Assembly: GCF_900236475.1 (NCBI RefSeq)
Contig: NZ_LT963352.1
Coordinates: 8,527,001 to 8,591,000 of the forward strand
Length of the DNA stretch: 64,000 nucleotides
Reading direction: 5' to 3'
DNA from: Streptomyces chartreusis NRRL 3882
Lineage (GTDB): Bacteria > Actinomycetota > Actinomycetes > Streptomycetales > Streptomycetaceae
Made by a program: the position numbers and the translations under genes. The notes beneath the pieces are model-generated. The model worked only from the letters and a program-made list of their open reading frames with translations, had not been told where the DNA came from and did not search any database. Each line of letters starts with the position of its first letter. Position 1 is the stretch's first letter. Below, piece by piece: positions 8,651 to 17,853 of the stretch.

Positions 8651-10369
8651 TTGCCCACCACGCTCGATCACGAGTTCGTCCGGTCGGTGGCCCGCGCCGC
8701 CGACCGGTCGGCCGCCGCGCTGGCGGCCGGCCCCGACGAGGAACCAGCCGGTGTGGCGCATCGTGGTCTGGCGCGGCGGGTGAAGACCCTGGTCGCGGCA
8801 TACCGTTTCCCGGACTCGGCACTGCACGGCAGCCGGCAGGCCGTCGCCGCCGCGATGACGCACCTGCGGGCCCTGCGGGCCGTGCAGACGCCCTCCGGTC
8901 TCTTCGCGGGCGGCGACAACGTCCAGTCACCGCCCGACTCCGCGTTCACCGTCAACGACGTGTGCGACGCGTACGTCCTCGCCGCCGACGCGGGACCGGA
9001 ACTGGGCGAGGTGACGGCCGCGCTCGCCGAGATCGCCGGCGCCGCCACCGCGAGTCTCCTGACCGGTGGTGTGCACACCCCGAACCACCGCTGGGAGCTG
9101 AGCGCGGCGCTCGCCCGTCTGCACCGGTCGTTCCCCGACGACCGGCTGCTCGACCGCGTCGAGGAGTGGCTCGCCGAGGGCGTCGACATCGACGCGGAGG
9201 GCCTGTACTCGGAACGCAGTGCCGTCTACGCGTCCCTCGTGACCAACCCGTCGCTGCTGTTGCTGGCCGAGGTGCTCGGGCGTACCGACCTGCTGGACGC
9301 CGTCGAGCGCAACCTCGCCACGACCCTGGACCTGATCAGGCCGGACGGCACGGTGGAGACCGTCCACTCGCGCCGCCAGGACCAGAGGCTTTCGTTCCCG
9401 CTGTGGCCCTACCTGCCGCACTACCGGCTGCTCGCGATCCGCACCGGCCGGGGCGACTTCGCCCGCGCGGCCCGCCTGGCGGCCGCCGACGGCATCGACG
9501 ACCCCGACCTGCTCGCCCAGACCCTCCTCACCCCGGATCTGTGCCGCGCCCTGCCGGCCCCGGACGCGGAGAAGCTCCCGCGCGACCGGTACCTCCCCAC
9601 CGCACGCCTCGCCGCACACGCCTCGGCCACCGCGCACACCGTGGTCTACGGCGGCTCCGACGTGCCCGAGCACCGGCGCATCCGCTCGGGCCTCGCCTGC
9701 AACCCCACCTTCCTGCGCCTGTTCGCCGGTGCCGCCGTCCTCGACGCGGTCCGCCTCTCGCGAGGGTTCTTCGACCTGGGCCCGTTCCGCGCCGCCGACA
9801 TGGAACAGCTCGCCGACAACCGGTACCGGCTCACCGAAGCCCTCACAACCGCCTACTACCAGCCGCTCCCGAAGGACCGCAGGCGCGACGACGGCGCCTA
9901 CCGTCTGGTGGACGAGGGCCGCTTCTCCGCGGCGATGGCTTTCCCCGACCGCCCTCAGGACGAGGTCTCCCACACGACCCGAGTCGAGGTCGACCTGAGG
10001 GAGGACGGGGCCGACCTGCGGATCGACATCAGCGGCCCACCGGTGCCCTGGGCCCTCGAACTGACCTTCCGGCCGGGCGGCGTGACCGAGGGCGCGGTAC
10101 CGATCGGCGACGGACGCTGGTGCCTGACGACCGGGCCGATGACCTACCGGGTCGGCGACGACGAGATCCGGGTCGAGGTCGGCGTCGAGGCGGGCGAACC
10201 GCTCGCAGGGCCCGACCGGAGCGACGTACTGCGGTACGACCCGGGGCAGGACTACACCGTGGTGGGCGGCACCGACGCGACGACCGGGAACCGTGTCTAC
10301 CTCGGTGGACTGGGGCCGCAGACCCTGACCGCCGCCCTGCGCGCCCGCCGGCCCGCACCTACCGTGTGA
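8651..10369 (+). CDS. putative alpha/alpha-barrel polysaccharide-degrading enzyme (heparinase/lyase-like), first of two
   Basis: The 572-residue product starts at TTG 8651, which is two bases past the permease stop and has AAGGA seven bases upstream. The frame stays open much further upstream, but only as a shadow of the permease gene. The N-terminal two thirds is helical with repeating hydrophobic pairs, as in alpha/alpha toroids, and contains TPNHRWEL (143-150), EGLYSER and HSRRQDQR. The last third is beta-strand rich. This two-domain layout is that of heparinase II/III-like and related polysaccharide lyases, but I cannot assign a family with confidence. No signal peptide is present, so it should act in the cytosol on imported oligosaccharide. 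Confidence 0.5.
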   Translation: MPTTLDHEFVRSVARAADRSAAALAAGPDEEPAGVAHRGLARRVKTLVAAYRFPDSALHGSRQAVAAAMTHLRALRAVQTPSGLFAGGDNVQSPPDSAFTVNDVCDAYVLAADAGPELGEVTAALAEIAGAATASLLTGGVHTPNHRWELSAALARLHRSFPDDRLLDRVEEWLAEGVDIDAEGLYSERSAVYASLVTNPSLLLLAEVLGRTDLLDAVERNLATTLDLIRPDGTVETVHSRRQDQRLSFPLWPYLPHYRLLAIRTGRGDFARAARLAAADGIDDPDLLAQTLLTPDLCRALPAPDAEKLPRDRYLPTARLAAHASATAHTVVYGGSDVPEHRRIRSGLACNPTFLRLFAGAAVLDAVRLSRGFFDLGPFRAADMEQLADNRYRLTEALTTAYYQPLPKDRRRDDGAYRLVDEGRFSAAMAFPDRPQDEVSHTTRVEVDLREDGADLRIDISGPPVPWALELTFRPGGVTEGAVPIGDGRWCLTTGPMTYRVGDDEIRVEVGVEAGEPLAGPDRSDVLRYDPGQDYTVVGGTDATTGNRVYLGGLGPQTLTAALRARRPAPTV

Positions 10370-10417
10370 CCCCGACGAACCACGCCATGGCCACTCCAGG
10401 CATGAAGGGTTGATCCC

Positions 10418-12250
10418 GTGCATCTCCCGCACCAGCTCGGCTCGCTGCACAACCTCCCGGACACTCCGGAGGCGTACGACGCCGTCCTCGCCGACGTCAC
10501 CGAGCAGGCTCTCGCGCGCCTCACGCCCGAGGGCAACCTCGAACACCCCGACTGCGTCGACGACATCGGCGACACCTCCCTCGGTATCACGTCTCTGCTG
10601 GCGCTGGCCTGGCAGCGCACCAAGGACCCCCGCCTGCCGGACGCGGTGCGCCGCAGCCTCGCCTTCCACCTGAGCGAGCGCGTCTACACCGAGGACAACC
10701 CCGGCTACCCCAACCTGAAGACGCGCGACTCCGGCCTGCCGTACGCCCGTTACACCCTGGAGGCCGGCGCGCACCCCATCGGAGACTGGCCGAGCACGGT
10801 GTGGGCCCTGCTCCAGGCGGTGAACGTGCTGGACGCGGCGGACGGCCTCGTCGACGACGGACAGCGCGCCCGGCTCGTCGAGGTGGCGCACGGCTACTGG
10901 CGCTGGCTGACGGAGGCGACGTTCTTCAACCCGCAGGAGGCCGGCAACCAGGCGATCGGCTGCGTCGTCGGCGGCCTGATGCTGGCCCGGCACCTGCCCT
11001 CGCCGGACGGCGAGTCGGTGCGGCGGCGCGCCATGCGGCTGTACGAGGACGAGATCCGCGCCCACCGCGTCCGCGACCGCGGCGCCCTCCTGCCGCCCGA
11101 GCACGGCGGCGCCTACGACAACAACTACGGCCCGATCTCCCTGTCCTTCCTCGCCCAGGCCCACCGGGTCAGCGGCGAGGAGGTCTTCGCCGAGGACGGC
11201 GACGCGCTCGCCCGCTACATCGACACCCGCCTGACGAACGGCGGCTTCGACAACGGCGGCCCGCGCTACAGCGAGCAGCACTCCGCCTTCGAGTCGGTGC
11301 TGGGCCTGCGCTACTTCAGCGCCCGCATCGGCTCCGACCTGGGCCGCTACCGGGGCGACAGCCGCTGGGCCCGGCACGCGAGCAAGGCGGACGGCGGCGT
11401 CGACGGCCACTTCGCGTGGATGCTGGTCTGGCAGATCCAGGACACCACGCGCTGGCACCGCGCCCCGTCCACGGCTCCGGCCCGGCACCAACTGCGCTCC
11501 GGCTCGGTGTCGGTGGCCTTCGACGACCGGATGACGCCCGCGCTGGTCGAGGCCGCCGGCACCTACTACCTGCCGGCCGCCGTCAACCGCCAGCACGGCT
11601 TCGGCCCGGTGACGGACGGCTTCCTGCTGACCCGCCCGATGGGCGAGGTCCGCGTCCGGGACGTGACCGCCGACGGACTGACGGCGAAGCTGGTCACCAA
11701 GCCGGTCGTCGGCCGCGACCACGTCCTGCGCCACGTCCGGTCCCTGTACGTCACCGACGGCACGAGCCTGTGGACGACGGTCGCCGTGGAACGGCTCCCG
11801 GGCACGCCGTACCTGCTCGCCGGCCTGCCGTACGCCGCCGACGACGGCGACCGGGTACGCCGTGTCTCGGAGCCCCGGGTGTCGTCGGCGGGCGCCCTGC
11901 GGCTGACCCACCCGGGCCCGGACGACCCGCACCACTTCGACGCCCGCACGGACACCACCCAGGAGCAGGCCGCCTTCGCCCTGGCCGCCGACCCACGCGG
12001 CTACGGCAACCCCGACGAGGGCTGGCGCCACCTGGTCGCCTCGACCGCCCTGGAGGCCGGACCCGCCCCAGGCGCACCCGAGGACCTGCACGTCTTCGCC
12101 GTGCGCTACGGCCCGGACGACAGCGCGTTCACGCCCGTGTTCGAGCGCGAGGGAACGGGCCTGAAGGTCCGCACCGAGGGGTTCACGGCCGTGATCGGCG
12201 ACGCGGCGGGCGGCGCCGACGCGGAGCCGGAGCTCACGCTCGGGCGCTGA
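10418..12250 (+). CDS. putative alpha/alpha-barrel polysaccharide-degrading enzyme (lyase-like), second of two
   Basis: The 610-residue product begins at GTG 10418 after GAAGGG. It lies 48 bases after the preceding enzyme gene, so it probably belongs to the same operon. Residues up to about 330 look like an alpha/alpha toroid, with GDWPSTVWALLQAVN (122-136), EAGNQAIGCVVGG (174-186), EHGGAYDNNYGP (228-239) and YSEQHSAF (284-291). The conserved Asn, Tyr and His residues here could form the active site of a lyase. The remainder is beta-rich. No signal peptide is seen. It is related in plan to the previous protein but is not a simple duplicate. Specific function is unknown. Confidence 0.5.
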   Translation: MHLPHQLGSLHNLPDTPEAYDAVLADVTEQALARLTPEGNLEHPDCVDDIGDTSLGITSLLALAWQRTKDPRLPDAVRRSLAFHLSERVYTEDNPGYPNLKTRDSGLPYARYTLEAGAHPIGDWPSTVWALLQAVNVLDAADGLVDDGQRARLVEVAHGYWRWLTEATFFNPQEAGNQAIGCVVGGLMLARHLPSPDGESVRRRAMRLYEDEIRAHRVRDRGALLPPEHGGAYDNNYGPISLSFLAQAHRVSGEEVFAEDGDALARYIDTRLTNGGFDNGGPRYSEQHSAFESVLGLRYFSARIGSDLGRYRGDSRWARHASKADGGVDGHFAWMLVWQIQDTTRWHRAPSTAPARHQLRSGSVSVAFDDRMTPALVEAAGTYYLPAAVNRQHGFGPVTDGFLLTRPMGEVRVRDVTADGLTAKLVTKPVVGRDHVLRHVRSLYVTDGTSLWTTVAVERLPGTPYLLAGLPYAADDGDRVRRVSEPRVSSAGALRLTHPGPDDPHHFDARTDTTQEQAAFALAADPRGYGNPDEGWRHLVASTALEAGPAPGAPEDLHVFAVRYGPDDSAFTPVFEREGTGLKVRTEGFTAVIGDAAGGADAEPELTLGR

Positions 12251-12262
12251 GCCGCCGGCCGT

Positions 12263-12922
12263 TCACGCCTGCGCGTCCACACGGGGCAGCGCGGACTCCG
12301 GCACGACGAGGTCGGCCCGGTCCCGCGTCGCGGCTACCAGTTCGGCGTTGCGCTGGTCGGACCGCATCACCCACGCCACGGCCTCCTCGTGCCCCTTGCC
12401 GAACTCCTCGTGCCGGGCGACCAGTCGCCGGAGCCGCTCCGGTTCGGGGAGTTCGCAGAACCACACCTCGTCGAGCCGGGGGCGGACCCGGGCCCAGGCG
12501 CCGGTGTCCAGCAGGAGGTAGTTGCCCTCGGTCACGACGAGCCGGGCCGCCGGCGGCACCGGGATCGCCCCCGCGATCGGCTGCTCCAGGACACGCTCGA
12601 AGCCGGGCGCGTACACGACGTCGTCCGTCTCCTCCCGCAGCCGCCGCAGCAGCGCCGCGTACCCGGCCGCGTCGAACGTGTCGGGCGCGCCCTTGCGGTC
12701 CCGGCGGCCGAGCCGCTCCAGTTCGGCGTCGGCGAGATGGAAGCCGTCCATGGGGACGTGCGCCACCCACGGGTCACCGGATCCGTTCAGTTCCCGCACC
12801 AGCCGCTCGGCGAGCGTCGACTTGCCCGCGCCGGGGCTGCCGGCGATACCGAGGAGCGCGCGCCGGCCGCCCTGGGGCAGGGCCCGGGCGCGGTGGACGA
12901 GGTCGTCGAAGGTGAGCGGCAC
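12263..12922 (-). CDS. P-loop nucleoside/sugar kinase-family protein (PRK/uridine-kinase-like)
   Basis: The 219-residue protein has a Walker A motif GSPGAGKST near residue 30, then VPMDGFHLADAELERLGRR, which is the substrate-binding segment of the uridine kinase/PanK/FrcK-like group, and DEVWFCELPEPERLRRLVARH near the lid. Relatives are often annotated as nucleoside/nucleotide kinase or fructose-import kinase. It converges on the lyase-like operon with a 12-bp gap and is divergent from beta-phosphoglucomutase. Its substrate is not clear from sequence. Confidence 0.75.
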   Translation of the reverse strand: MPLTFDDLVHRARALPQGGRRALLGIAGSPGAGKSTLAERLVRELNGSGDPWVAHVPMDGFHLADAELERLGRRDRKGAPDTFDAAGYAALLRRLREETDDVVYAPGFERVLEQPIAGAIPVPPAARLVVTEGNYLLLDTGAWARVRPRLDEVWFCELPEPERLRRLVARHEEFGKGHEEAVAWVMRSDQRNAELVAATRDRADLVVPESALPRVDAQA

Positions 12923-12998
12923 ACGCAGAGTCTTTCACCCTCCCGGAGTGTGGCGTGCGCCACTCACTGGACATCGCCGGCCGGGGAACCGGACCTGT

Positions 12999-13739
12999 AT
13001 GACGCAGCTCGGTCTCCCCGAAGACATCCACGCCTGCCTCTTCGACCTCGACGGCGTCGTCACCAAGACGGCCGTCGTGCACGCGGCCGCCTGGAAGGAG
13101 ATGTTCGACGTCTTCCTGCGCGAGCGCGACGGCGCGGACTTCCGGCCGTTCGACGCGGCGTCCGACTACGACGAGTACGTCGACGGCCGGCCGCGCGCCG
13201 ACGGTGTGCGCACCTTCCTCGCGTCCCGCGGCATCGACCTGCCCGACGGCGATCCCGACGACCCACCCGGCGCGCAGACCGTGCACGGGCTGGGCAACCG
13301 CAAGAACGAGCTGGTCCTGGAGAAGATCCGCACCGACGGCGTCGAGGCGTACGAGGGCACCCTGCGCTATCTGGAGGCGGTCCGCGCCCACGGACTGAGC
13401 GCCGCCATCGTCTCCTCCAGCGCCAACTGCCGGGACGTGCTGCGCTCGATCGGCGCCGAGCACTTCTTCGACGTACGGATCGACGGCGTGGTCGCCGCCG
13501 AGCGCAAGCTGCCCGGCAAACCGCACCCCGACACGTTCCTGGCCGCCGCCGAGGACCTCGGCGTCGAACCGGCCGAGGCAGCCGTCTTCGAGGACGCCCT
13601 GGCCGGCATGGACGCCGGCCGCGCGGGCCGTTTCGGGTACGTCGTCGGCGTCGACCGGGTGGGACAGACCGACGCGCTGTACGCGCACGGCGCCGATGTC
13701 GTGGTGCAGGACCTCGCCGAGCTGGGGGGCACGGAGTGA
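12999..13739 (+). CDS. pgmB: beta-phosphoglucomutase (HAD superfamily)
   Basis: The 246-residue protein has the HAD nucleophile motif FDLDGVV (Asp16 and general acid Asp18), a cap domain with HGLGNRKNEL, motif II VSSSAN, Lys in KLPGKPHPDTF, and motif IV in VFEDALAGMDA. The family converts beta-glucose-1-phosphate into glucose-6-phosphate. The ATG at 12999 was chosen because the frame upstream lies inside the divergent kinase gene. Its stop codon overlaps the GTG start of a GH65 phosphorylase, the usual source of beta-glucose-1-phosphate, which strongly supports the assignment. Confidence 0.88.
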   Translation: MTQLGLPEDIHACLFDLDGVVTKTAVVHAAAWKEMFDVFLRERDGADFRPFDAASDYDEYVDGRPRADGVRTFLASRGIDLPDGDPDDPPGAQTVHGLGNRKNELVLEKIRTDGVEAYEGTLRYLEAVRAHGLSAAIVSSSANCRDVLRSIGAEHFFDVRIDGVVAAERKLPGKPHPDTFLAAAEDLGVEPAEAAVFEDALAGMDAGRAGRFGYVVGVDRVGQTDALYAHGADVVVQDLAELGGTE

Positions 13740-16090
13740 TCGCACAGCGGGCGTACAACGTCGAACCCTGGACGGTGCGCGAGACGGAGCTCAACCTCGA
13801 CGTCCTGGCACAGAGCGAGTCCGTGTTCGCCCTGTCCAACGGCCACGTCGGCTGGCGCGGCAACCTCGACGAGGGCGAACCGCACGGCCTGCCCGGCTCC
13901 TACCTCAACGGCGTCCACGAACTGCACCCGCTGCCGTACGCCGAGGCCGGGTACGGCTACCCCGAGTCCGGCCAGACGTCCATCAACGTCACCAACGGCA
14001 AGGTGCTGCGCCTCCTGGTCGACGACGAGCCGTTCGACCTGCGCTACGGGCGGCTCGTCAGCCACGAGCGGACCCTTGACCTGCGGCGCGGCGTCCTGGA
14101 ACGGGTCTGCGAGTGGACCTCCCCGGCCGGTTCGACGGTCCGGGTGCGCTCCACGCGGCTGGTGTCCCTGACCCAGCGGGCCATCGCCGCCGTGGCGTAC
14201 GAGGTGGAGCCCGTCGACAGCCGTACCCGCGTCGTCGTCCAGTCGGAGCTGGTCGCCAACGAGAGCCTGCCCGAGCCGGACGGCGACCCGCGCGCCGCAC
14301 GGGCACTGAAGTCGCCGCTGGAACCGGAGGAGGACCTCGCCTCGGGCAGCCGGCTGCGCCTGGTCCACCGCACCCGGCGCAGCGGCCTGCGGGTCGCCGT
14401 GGCCGCCGACCACCTCGTCACCGGCCCGGAACGGACCACCACCAGCAGCGAGAGCAACGTGGACGTGGCCCGGCTGACCATCACCTCCGTCCTGGAGCCG
14501 GGGGAGCGGCTGCGGGTGGAGAAGCTGGTCGCGCACGGCTGGTCCGCCGCCCGGTCCCGGCCCGCGATGAGCGACCAGGTCGAGGCGGCCCTGGCGGCGG
14601 CCGCGCACAGCGGCTGGTGGGGGCTCCTGAAGGACCAGCGGGCCTACCTCGACGACTTCTGGGGGCGCGCCGACGTCGAGATCGACGGCGACGAGGAGAT
14701 CCAGCAGGCCGTCCGCTTCGCCCTCTTCCACGTCCTCCAGGCCGGCGCCCGCGCCGAACAGCGCGCCATCCCCGCCAAGGGGCTCACCGGCTCCGGCTAC
14801 GACGGCCACGCCTTCTGGGACACCGAGGCGTTCGTCCTGCCCCTGCTGACCTACACCGCGCCGGCCGCGGCCGCCGAGGCCCTGCGCTGGCGCCTCGACA
14901 CCCTGCCCGCCGCACGGGAGCGCGCGGCCCAGCTCGGCCTGCGCGGCGCCGCGTTCCCCTGGCGCACCATCGAGGGCTCGGAGGGCTCCGCGTACTGGCC
15001 GGCCGGCACGGCCGCCTTCCACGTCGGAGCCGACATCGCCGACGCCGTCGTGCGGTACGTGGCCGTCACCGGCGACGAGACCTTCGAACGCGAGGTGGGC
15101 GTGGAGCTGCTGGTGGAGACCGCCCGCCTGTGGCGCTCCCTCGGCCACCACGACGACCGGGGCGTCTTCCACATCGACGGCGTCACCGGACCGGACGAGT
15201 ACAGCGCCATCGCCGACGACAACACGTACACCAACCTCATGGCCCGGGCGAACCTGCTGGCCGCCGCCGACGCCTGCAAACGCCACCCCGACGAGGCGGC
15301 CCGGCTCGGCGCCGACGAGGAGGAAAGGGCCGCCTGGCGGGACGCCGCCGAGGCCGTGCACGTCCCCTACAACGAGGAGCTCGGCGTGCACGAACAGCAC
15401 GCCGGCTTCACCCGCTACCAGCGCTGGGACTTCGCCCGCACCAGCCCGGACCAGTACCCGCTGATGCTGCACTTCCCGTACTTCGACCTGTACCGCAAGC
15501 AGGTGATCAAGCAGGCGGACCTGGTTCTCGCCATGTACACCTGCGGCAGCTTCTTCGAGGAGTACTTCGACGAGGAGCAGATCGCCCGCAACTTCGCCTA
15601 CTACGAGCCGCTGACCGTACGGGACTCCTCCCTGTCGGCCTGCGTCCAGGCCGTCATGGCCGCCCAGGCCGGCCACCTGGACCTGGCCTGCGCCTACACG
15701 GCGGAGGCCGCGCTGATGGACCTCGGGGACCTGGAGCACAACACCCGCGACGGACTGCACATCGCCTCGCTGGCCGGCACCTGGATGGTGCTGGTCGCCG
15801 GGTTCGGCGGTATGCGGTGCGCCGACGGCGCCCTGCGGTTCGCGCCGCGCCTGCCCGAGAGGTACAGCCGGCTGGCCTTCTCGGTGGGGTTCCTCGGCCG
15901 GTGCCTGCGGGTGGAGCTGACCGCCGGTCAGGTCACGTACACCCTGCGGTCCGGCCCGCCCCTGACGATCCGCCATCACGGCAGCGAGGTGACGGTGCGT
16001 GAGGACGCCCCCGTCACCCGCTCCGTTCCCCCGCCGCCCCGGCGTCCGGCCCCGAGCCAGCCACCGCACCGCGCCCCGAACACCCCCTGA
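13736..16090 (+). CDS. GH65 disaccharide phosphorylase (trehalose/maltose/kojibiose type)
   Basis: The 784-residue protein has the GH65 order: N-terminal beta-sandwich (residues 1-about 250), linker helices, alpha/alpha barrel with the acid Glu488 in VTGPDEYSAIADDNTYTN, and a small C-terminal beta domain. A Lys-Gln pair in YRKQVIKQADLV matches the phosphate-binding zone. The enzyme should split a glucose disaccharide with phosphate, releasing beta-glucose-1-phosphate for the overlapping pgmB product. The GTG start overlaps the upstream stop, so translation is coupled. Hydrolase or kojibiose specificity cannot be excluded. The last 25 residues are Pro-rich and probably disordered. Confidence 0.88.
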   Translation: MIAQRAYNVEPWTVRETELNLDVLAQSESVFALSNGHVGWRGNLDEGEPHGLPGSYLNGVHELHPLPYAEAGYGYPESGQTSINVTNGKVLRLLVDDEPFDLRYGRLVSHERTLDLRRGVLERVCEWTSPAGSTVRVRSTRLVSLTQRAIAAVAYEVEPVDSRTRVVVQSELVANESLPEPDGDPRAARALKSPLEPEEDLASGSRLRLVHRTRRSGLRVAVAADHLVTGPERTTTSSESNVDVARLTITSVLEPGERLRVEKLVAHGWSAARSRPAMSDQVEAALAAAAHSGWWGLLKDQRAYLDDFWGRADVEIDGDEEIQQAVRFALFHVLQAGARAEQRAIPAKGLTGSGYDGHAFWDTEAFVLPLLTYTAPAAAAEALRWRLDTLPAARERAAQLGLRGAAFPWRTIEGSEGSAYWPAGTAAFHVGADIADAVVRYVAVTGDETFEREVGVELLVETARLWRSLGHHDDRGVFHIDGVTGPDEYSAIADDNTYTNLMARANLLAAADACKRHPDEAARLGADEEERAAWRDAAEAVHVPYNEELGVHEQHAGFTRYQRWDFARTSPDQYPLMLHFPYFDLYRKQVIKQADLVLAMYTCGSFFEEYFDEEQIARNFAYYEPLTVRDSSLSACVQAVMAAQAGHLDLACAYTAEAALMDLGDLEHNTRDGLHIASLAGTWMVLVAGFGGMRCADGALRFAPRLPERYSRLAFSVGFLGRCLRVELTAGQVTYTLRSGPPLTIRHHGSEVTVREDAPVTRSVPPPPRRPAPSQPPHRAPNTP

Positions 16091-16250
16091 CTCCCCGGAA
16101 CGCGTCAGGCACTTGGCCGAATACCGCTCTGCGCCGCTCCACCCCGCGGGTTAGCTTGGCCGTGTTTTCCGATCATCGGACTTCCATGTTCGGCCTGCGG
16201 GCACTGGAGGTCGTTGCGGCCCTGCGACGCGCAGGGGTAAGGGGTGGACG

Positions 16251-17744
16251 ATGTCCGACGGCGCGAACGCCATTCTCGTTCGTAGGCGAAGACGCGAACG
16301 GACGGCTGCGTCGGGCACCAGCCGCAGGCGAGGTGTCGACGGACCGCTCGCCGCGGTGGCCGCCGCCTTCACCGTCGCGCAACTGGTCCTCGTGCGGCCC
16401 GTCCTCGGCCTGGGCTGGGACGAGATCGTCTACGTCAGCCAGGTCACCTCCCACACTCCGGCGGCCTTCTTCAGCGCACCGCGCTCCCGGGGCGTCTCCC
16501 TGCTCGTGGCGCCGATCGCGTCCTGGTCGTCGTCCACGCCGCTGCTGCGCGTCTACCTCGCCCTGCTGTCCGGCCTCGCCCTCTACCTGGCCCTGCGCGC
16601 CTGGCGGGGCCTGTTCCCGACCCGGGTCCTGGCCGTCGGCGGCGCCCTCTTCGCCTCCCTGTGGGTGACCCTCTTCTACGGTCCGCAGGCCATGCCCAAC
16701 TACTGGGTCGCGATCGGCGCCCTGATCAGCGTGGGCTGCTTCCTGCGGGCCCGGGCGGAACCTTCCGCCCGGGCGGAGCTGTGGGGCGTCGCCGCGGGCG
16801 CCGCCCTCATGGCGTGGATGCGGCCCACCGACGCGGTCTGGGTGACCCTGCCGCTGCTCGTCCTCGCCCTGGTGCGCCGCCACTGGCGGCTCCTCCTCGT
16901 GCTCGTGGCAGGCCTCGCGGCCGGCGCCGTCGAATGGGTGATCGAGGCCTACGTCGGCCACGGCGGTCTCGGGCAGCGGCTGTCTGACGCTTCCCGCATC
17001 CAGGGCGGGCTGGGCTGGCAGATCGCCGTCGACGACCAACTGCGCAGCCTGGGCGGACGGGCCCTGTGCCGGCCGTGCACCGGGGCGATGCCCAACCCCC
17101 TGGTCACCGTCTGGTGGTTCACCCTGCCCGTCCTCGCCGGCCTCGGCCTGCTCGTCGCGGCCCGGGCCCGGCGCCTGGAACGGACCCTGGTCCCGCTGGC
17201 CTGCGCCGCCACGGCCGCACTGCCGTACCTGTTCATGATCGGCTACGCGGCGCCCCGCTTCCTCCAGCCGGCCTACGCGCTGCTCGCGATCCCGGTCGCC
17301 GACGCCCTGTGGCACCTGGCCCGGACCCCGGACCGGACGTGGCGACCGGTGGCCGCCGCCCTGGTCGCGCTCGGCCTGGCCGGGCATCTGGCGGCGCAGA
17401 TCGCCGTCCTGGAGAGCACCGTCTCCCGCAACACCGAGAGCCGCCGCGACTGGGACCGCACCGCAGGAGCGCTGCACCGCCTCGGCGTCCGCCCGCCCTG
17501 CCTGCTCACCGGCCACGAGGCCATCCCGATCGGCTACTACACCGGCTGCTCCTCGGGCGCGACCTCCGGCCACAACGAGAACACCACGGTGGCCGACATC
17601 CTGCGCACCGCGGACCGTCTCCCGGTCGCCCACATCACACCGGCCGGCGGCACCCCGCCCCGCTACGCCCGTACCTGGCCCGTCCACCGGATCTCGGACC
17701 TGGACATCCGCGTCGCACCACCCCCACAGCGGACCGGCCCCTGA
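16251..17744 (+). CDS. polytopic membrane protein, GT-C glycosyltransferase-like
   Basis: The 497-residue protein has a basic N-terminus (RRRRRER), about ten membrane spans and a short exposed C-terminal domain. After the first span comes GLGWDEIVYVSQ, an acidic loop motif of the type that binds the lipid-phosphate sugar donor in GT-C/PMT-like transferases. The tail has paired Cys residues (RPPCLLTG, YTGCSSG) consistent with an outside location. The likely role is transfer of a sugar from polyprenyl phosphate to a wall or protein acceptor. This is inferred from fold and motif only. The ATG follows GGGGTGGA. The 160-bp gap upstream has no other recognisable element. Confidence 0.6.
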   Translation: MSDGANAILVRRRRRERTAASGTSRRRGVDGPLAAVAAAFTVAQLVLVRPVLGLGWDEIVYVSQVTSHTPAAFFSAPRSRGVSLLVAPIASWSSSTPLLRVYLALLSGLALYLALRAWRGLFPTRVLAVGGALFASLWVTLFYGPQAMPNYWVAIGALISVGCFLRARAEPSARAELWGVAAGAALMAWMRPTDAVWVTLPLLVLALVRRHWRLLLVLVAGLAAGAVEWVIEAYVGHGGLGQRLSDASRIQGGLGWQIAVDDQLRSLGGRALCRPCTGAMPNPLVTVWWFTLPVLAGLGLLVAARARRLERTLVPLACAATAALPYLFMIGYAAPRFLQPAYALLAIPVADALWHLARTPDRTWRPVAAALVALGLAGHLAAQIAVLESTVSRNTESRRDWDRTAGALHRLGVRPPCLLTGHEAIPIGYYTGCSSGATSGHNENTTVADILRTADRLPVAHITPAGGTPPRYARTWPVHRISDLDIRVAPPPQRTGP

Positions 17745-17806
17745 CGCCGTACGGCAGTCCTGCCCCAACTCGCGTTTCCCGCGTGCCCCGTTCAGGTAGG
17801 AGTCGG

Positions 17807-17840
17807 TTGACGGTCGCGGACGGGTTGACGGTCACGGACG
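17807..17840 (+). repeat. two 16-bp direct repeats before the orphan prcB
   Basis: TTGACGGTCGCGGACG (17807-17822) recurs with one mismatch at 17825-17840, an 18-bp period. They end 13 bases before the proteasome gene start, so they lie in its leader. They could be tandem regulatory sites or a small duplication. Confidence 0.5.
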
Positions 17841-17853
17841 AGGGGGGAACGCC

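Noticed and set aside
8927..12091. 1054-codon open frame on the minus strand
   Set aside because: It is antisense to the two lyase-like genes, has no domain, and is rich in Arg, Gly and Val as expected for a high-GC shadow frame.
13367..16069. 900-codon open frame on the minus strand
   Set aside because: It lies fully antisense to the GH65 phosphorylase, which has catalytic motifs and a coupled start.
13736..16090. Trehalose phosphorylase specifically
   Set aside because: GH65 members acting on trehalose, maltose, kojibiose and nigerose share the visible motifs, so the substrate was left open.
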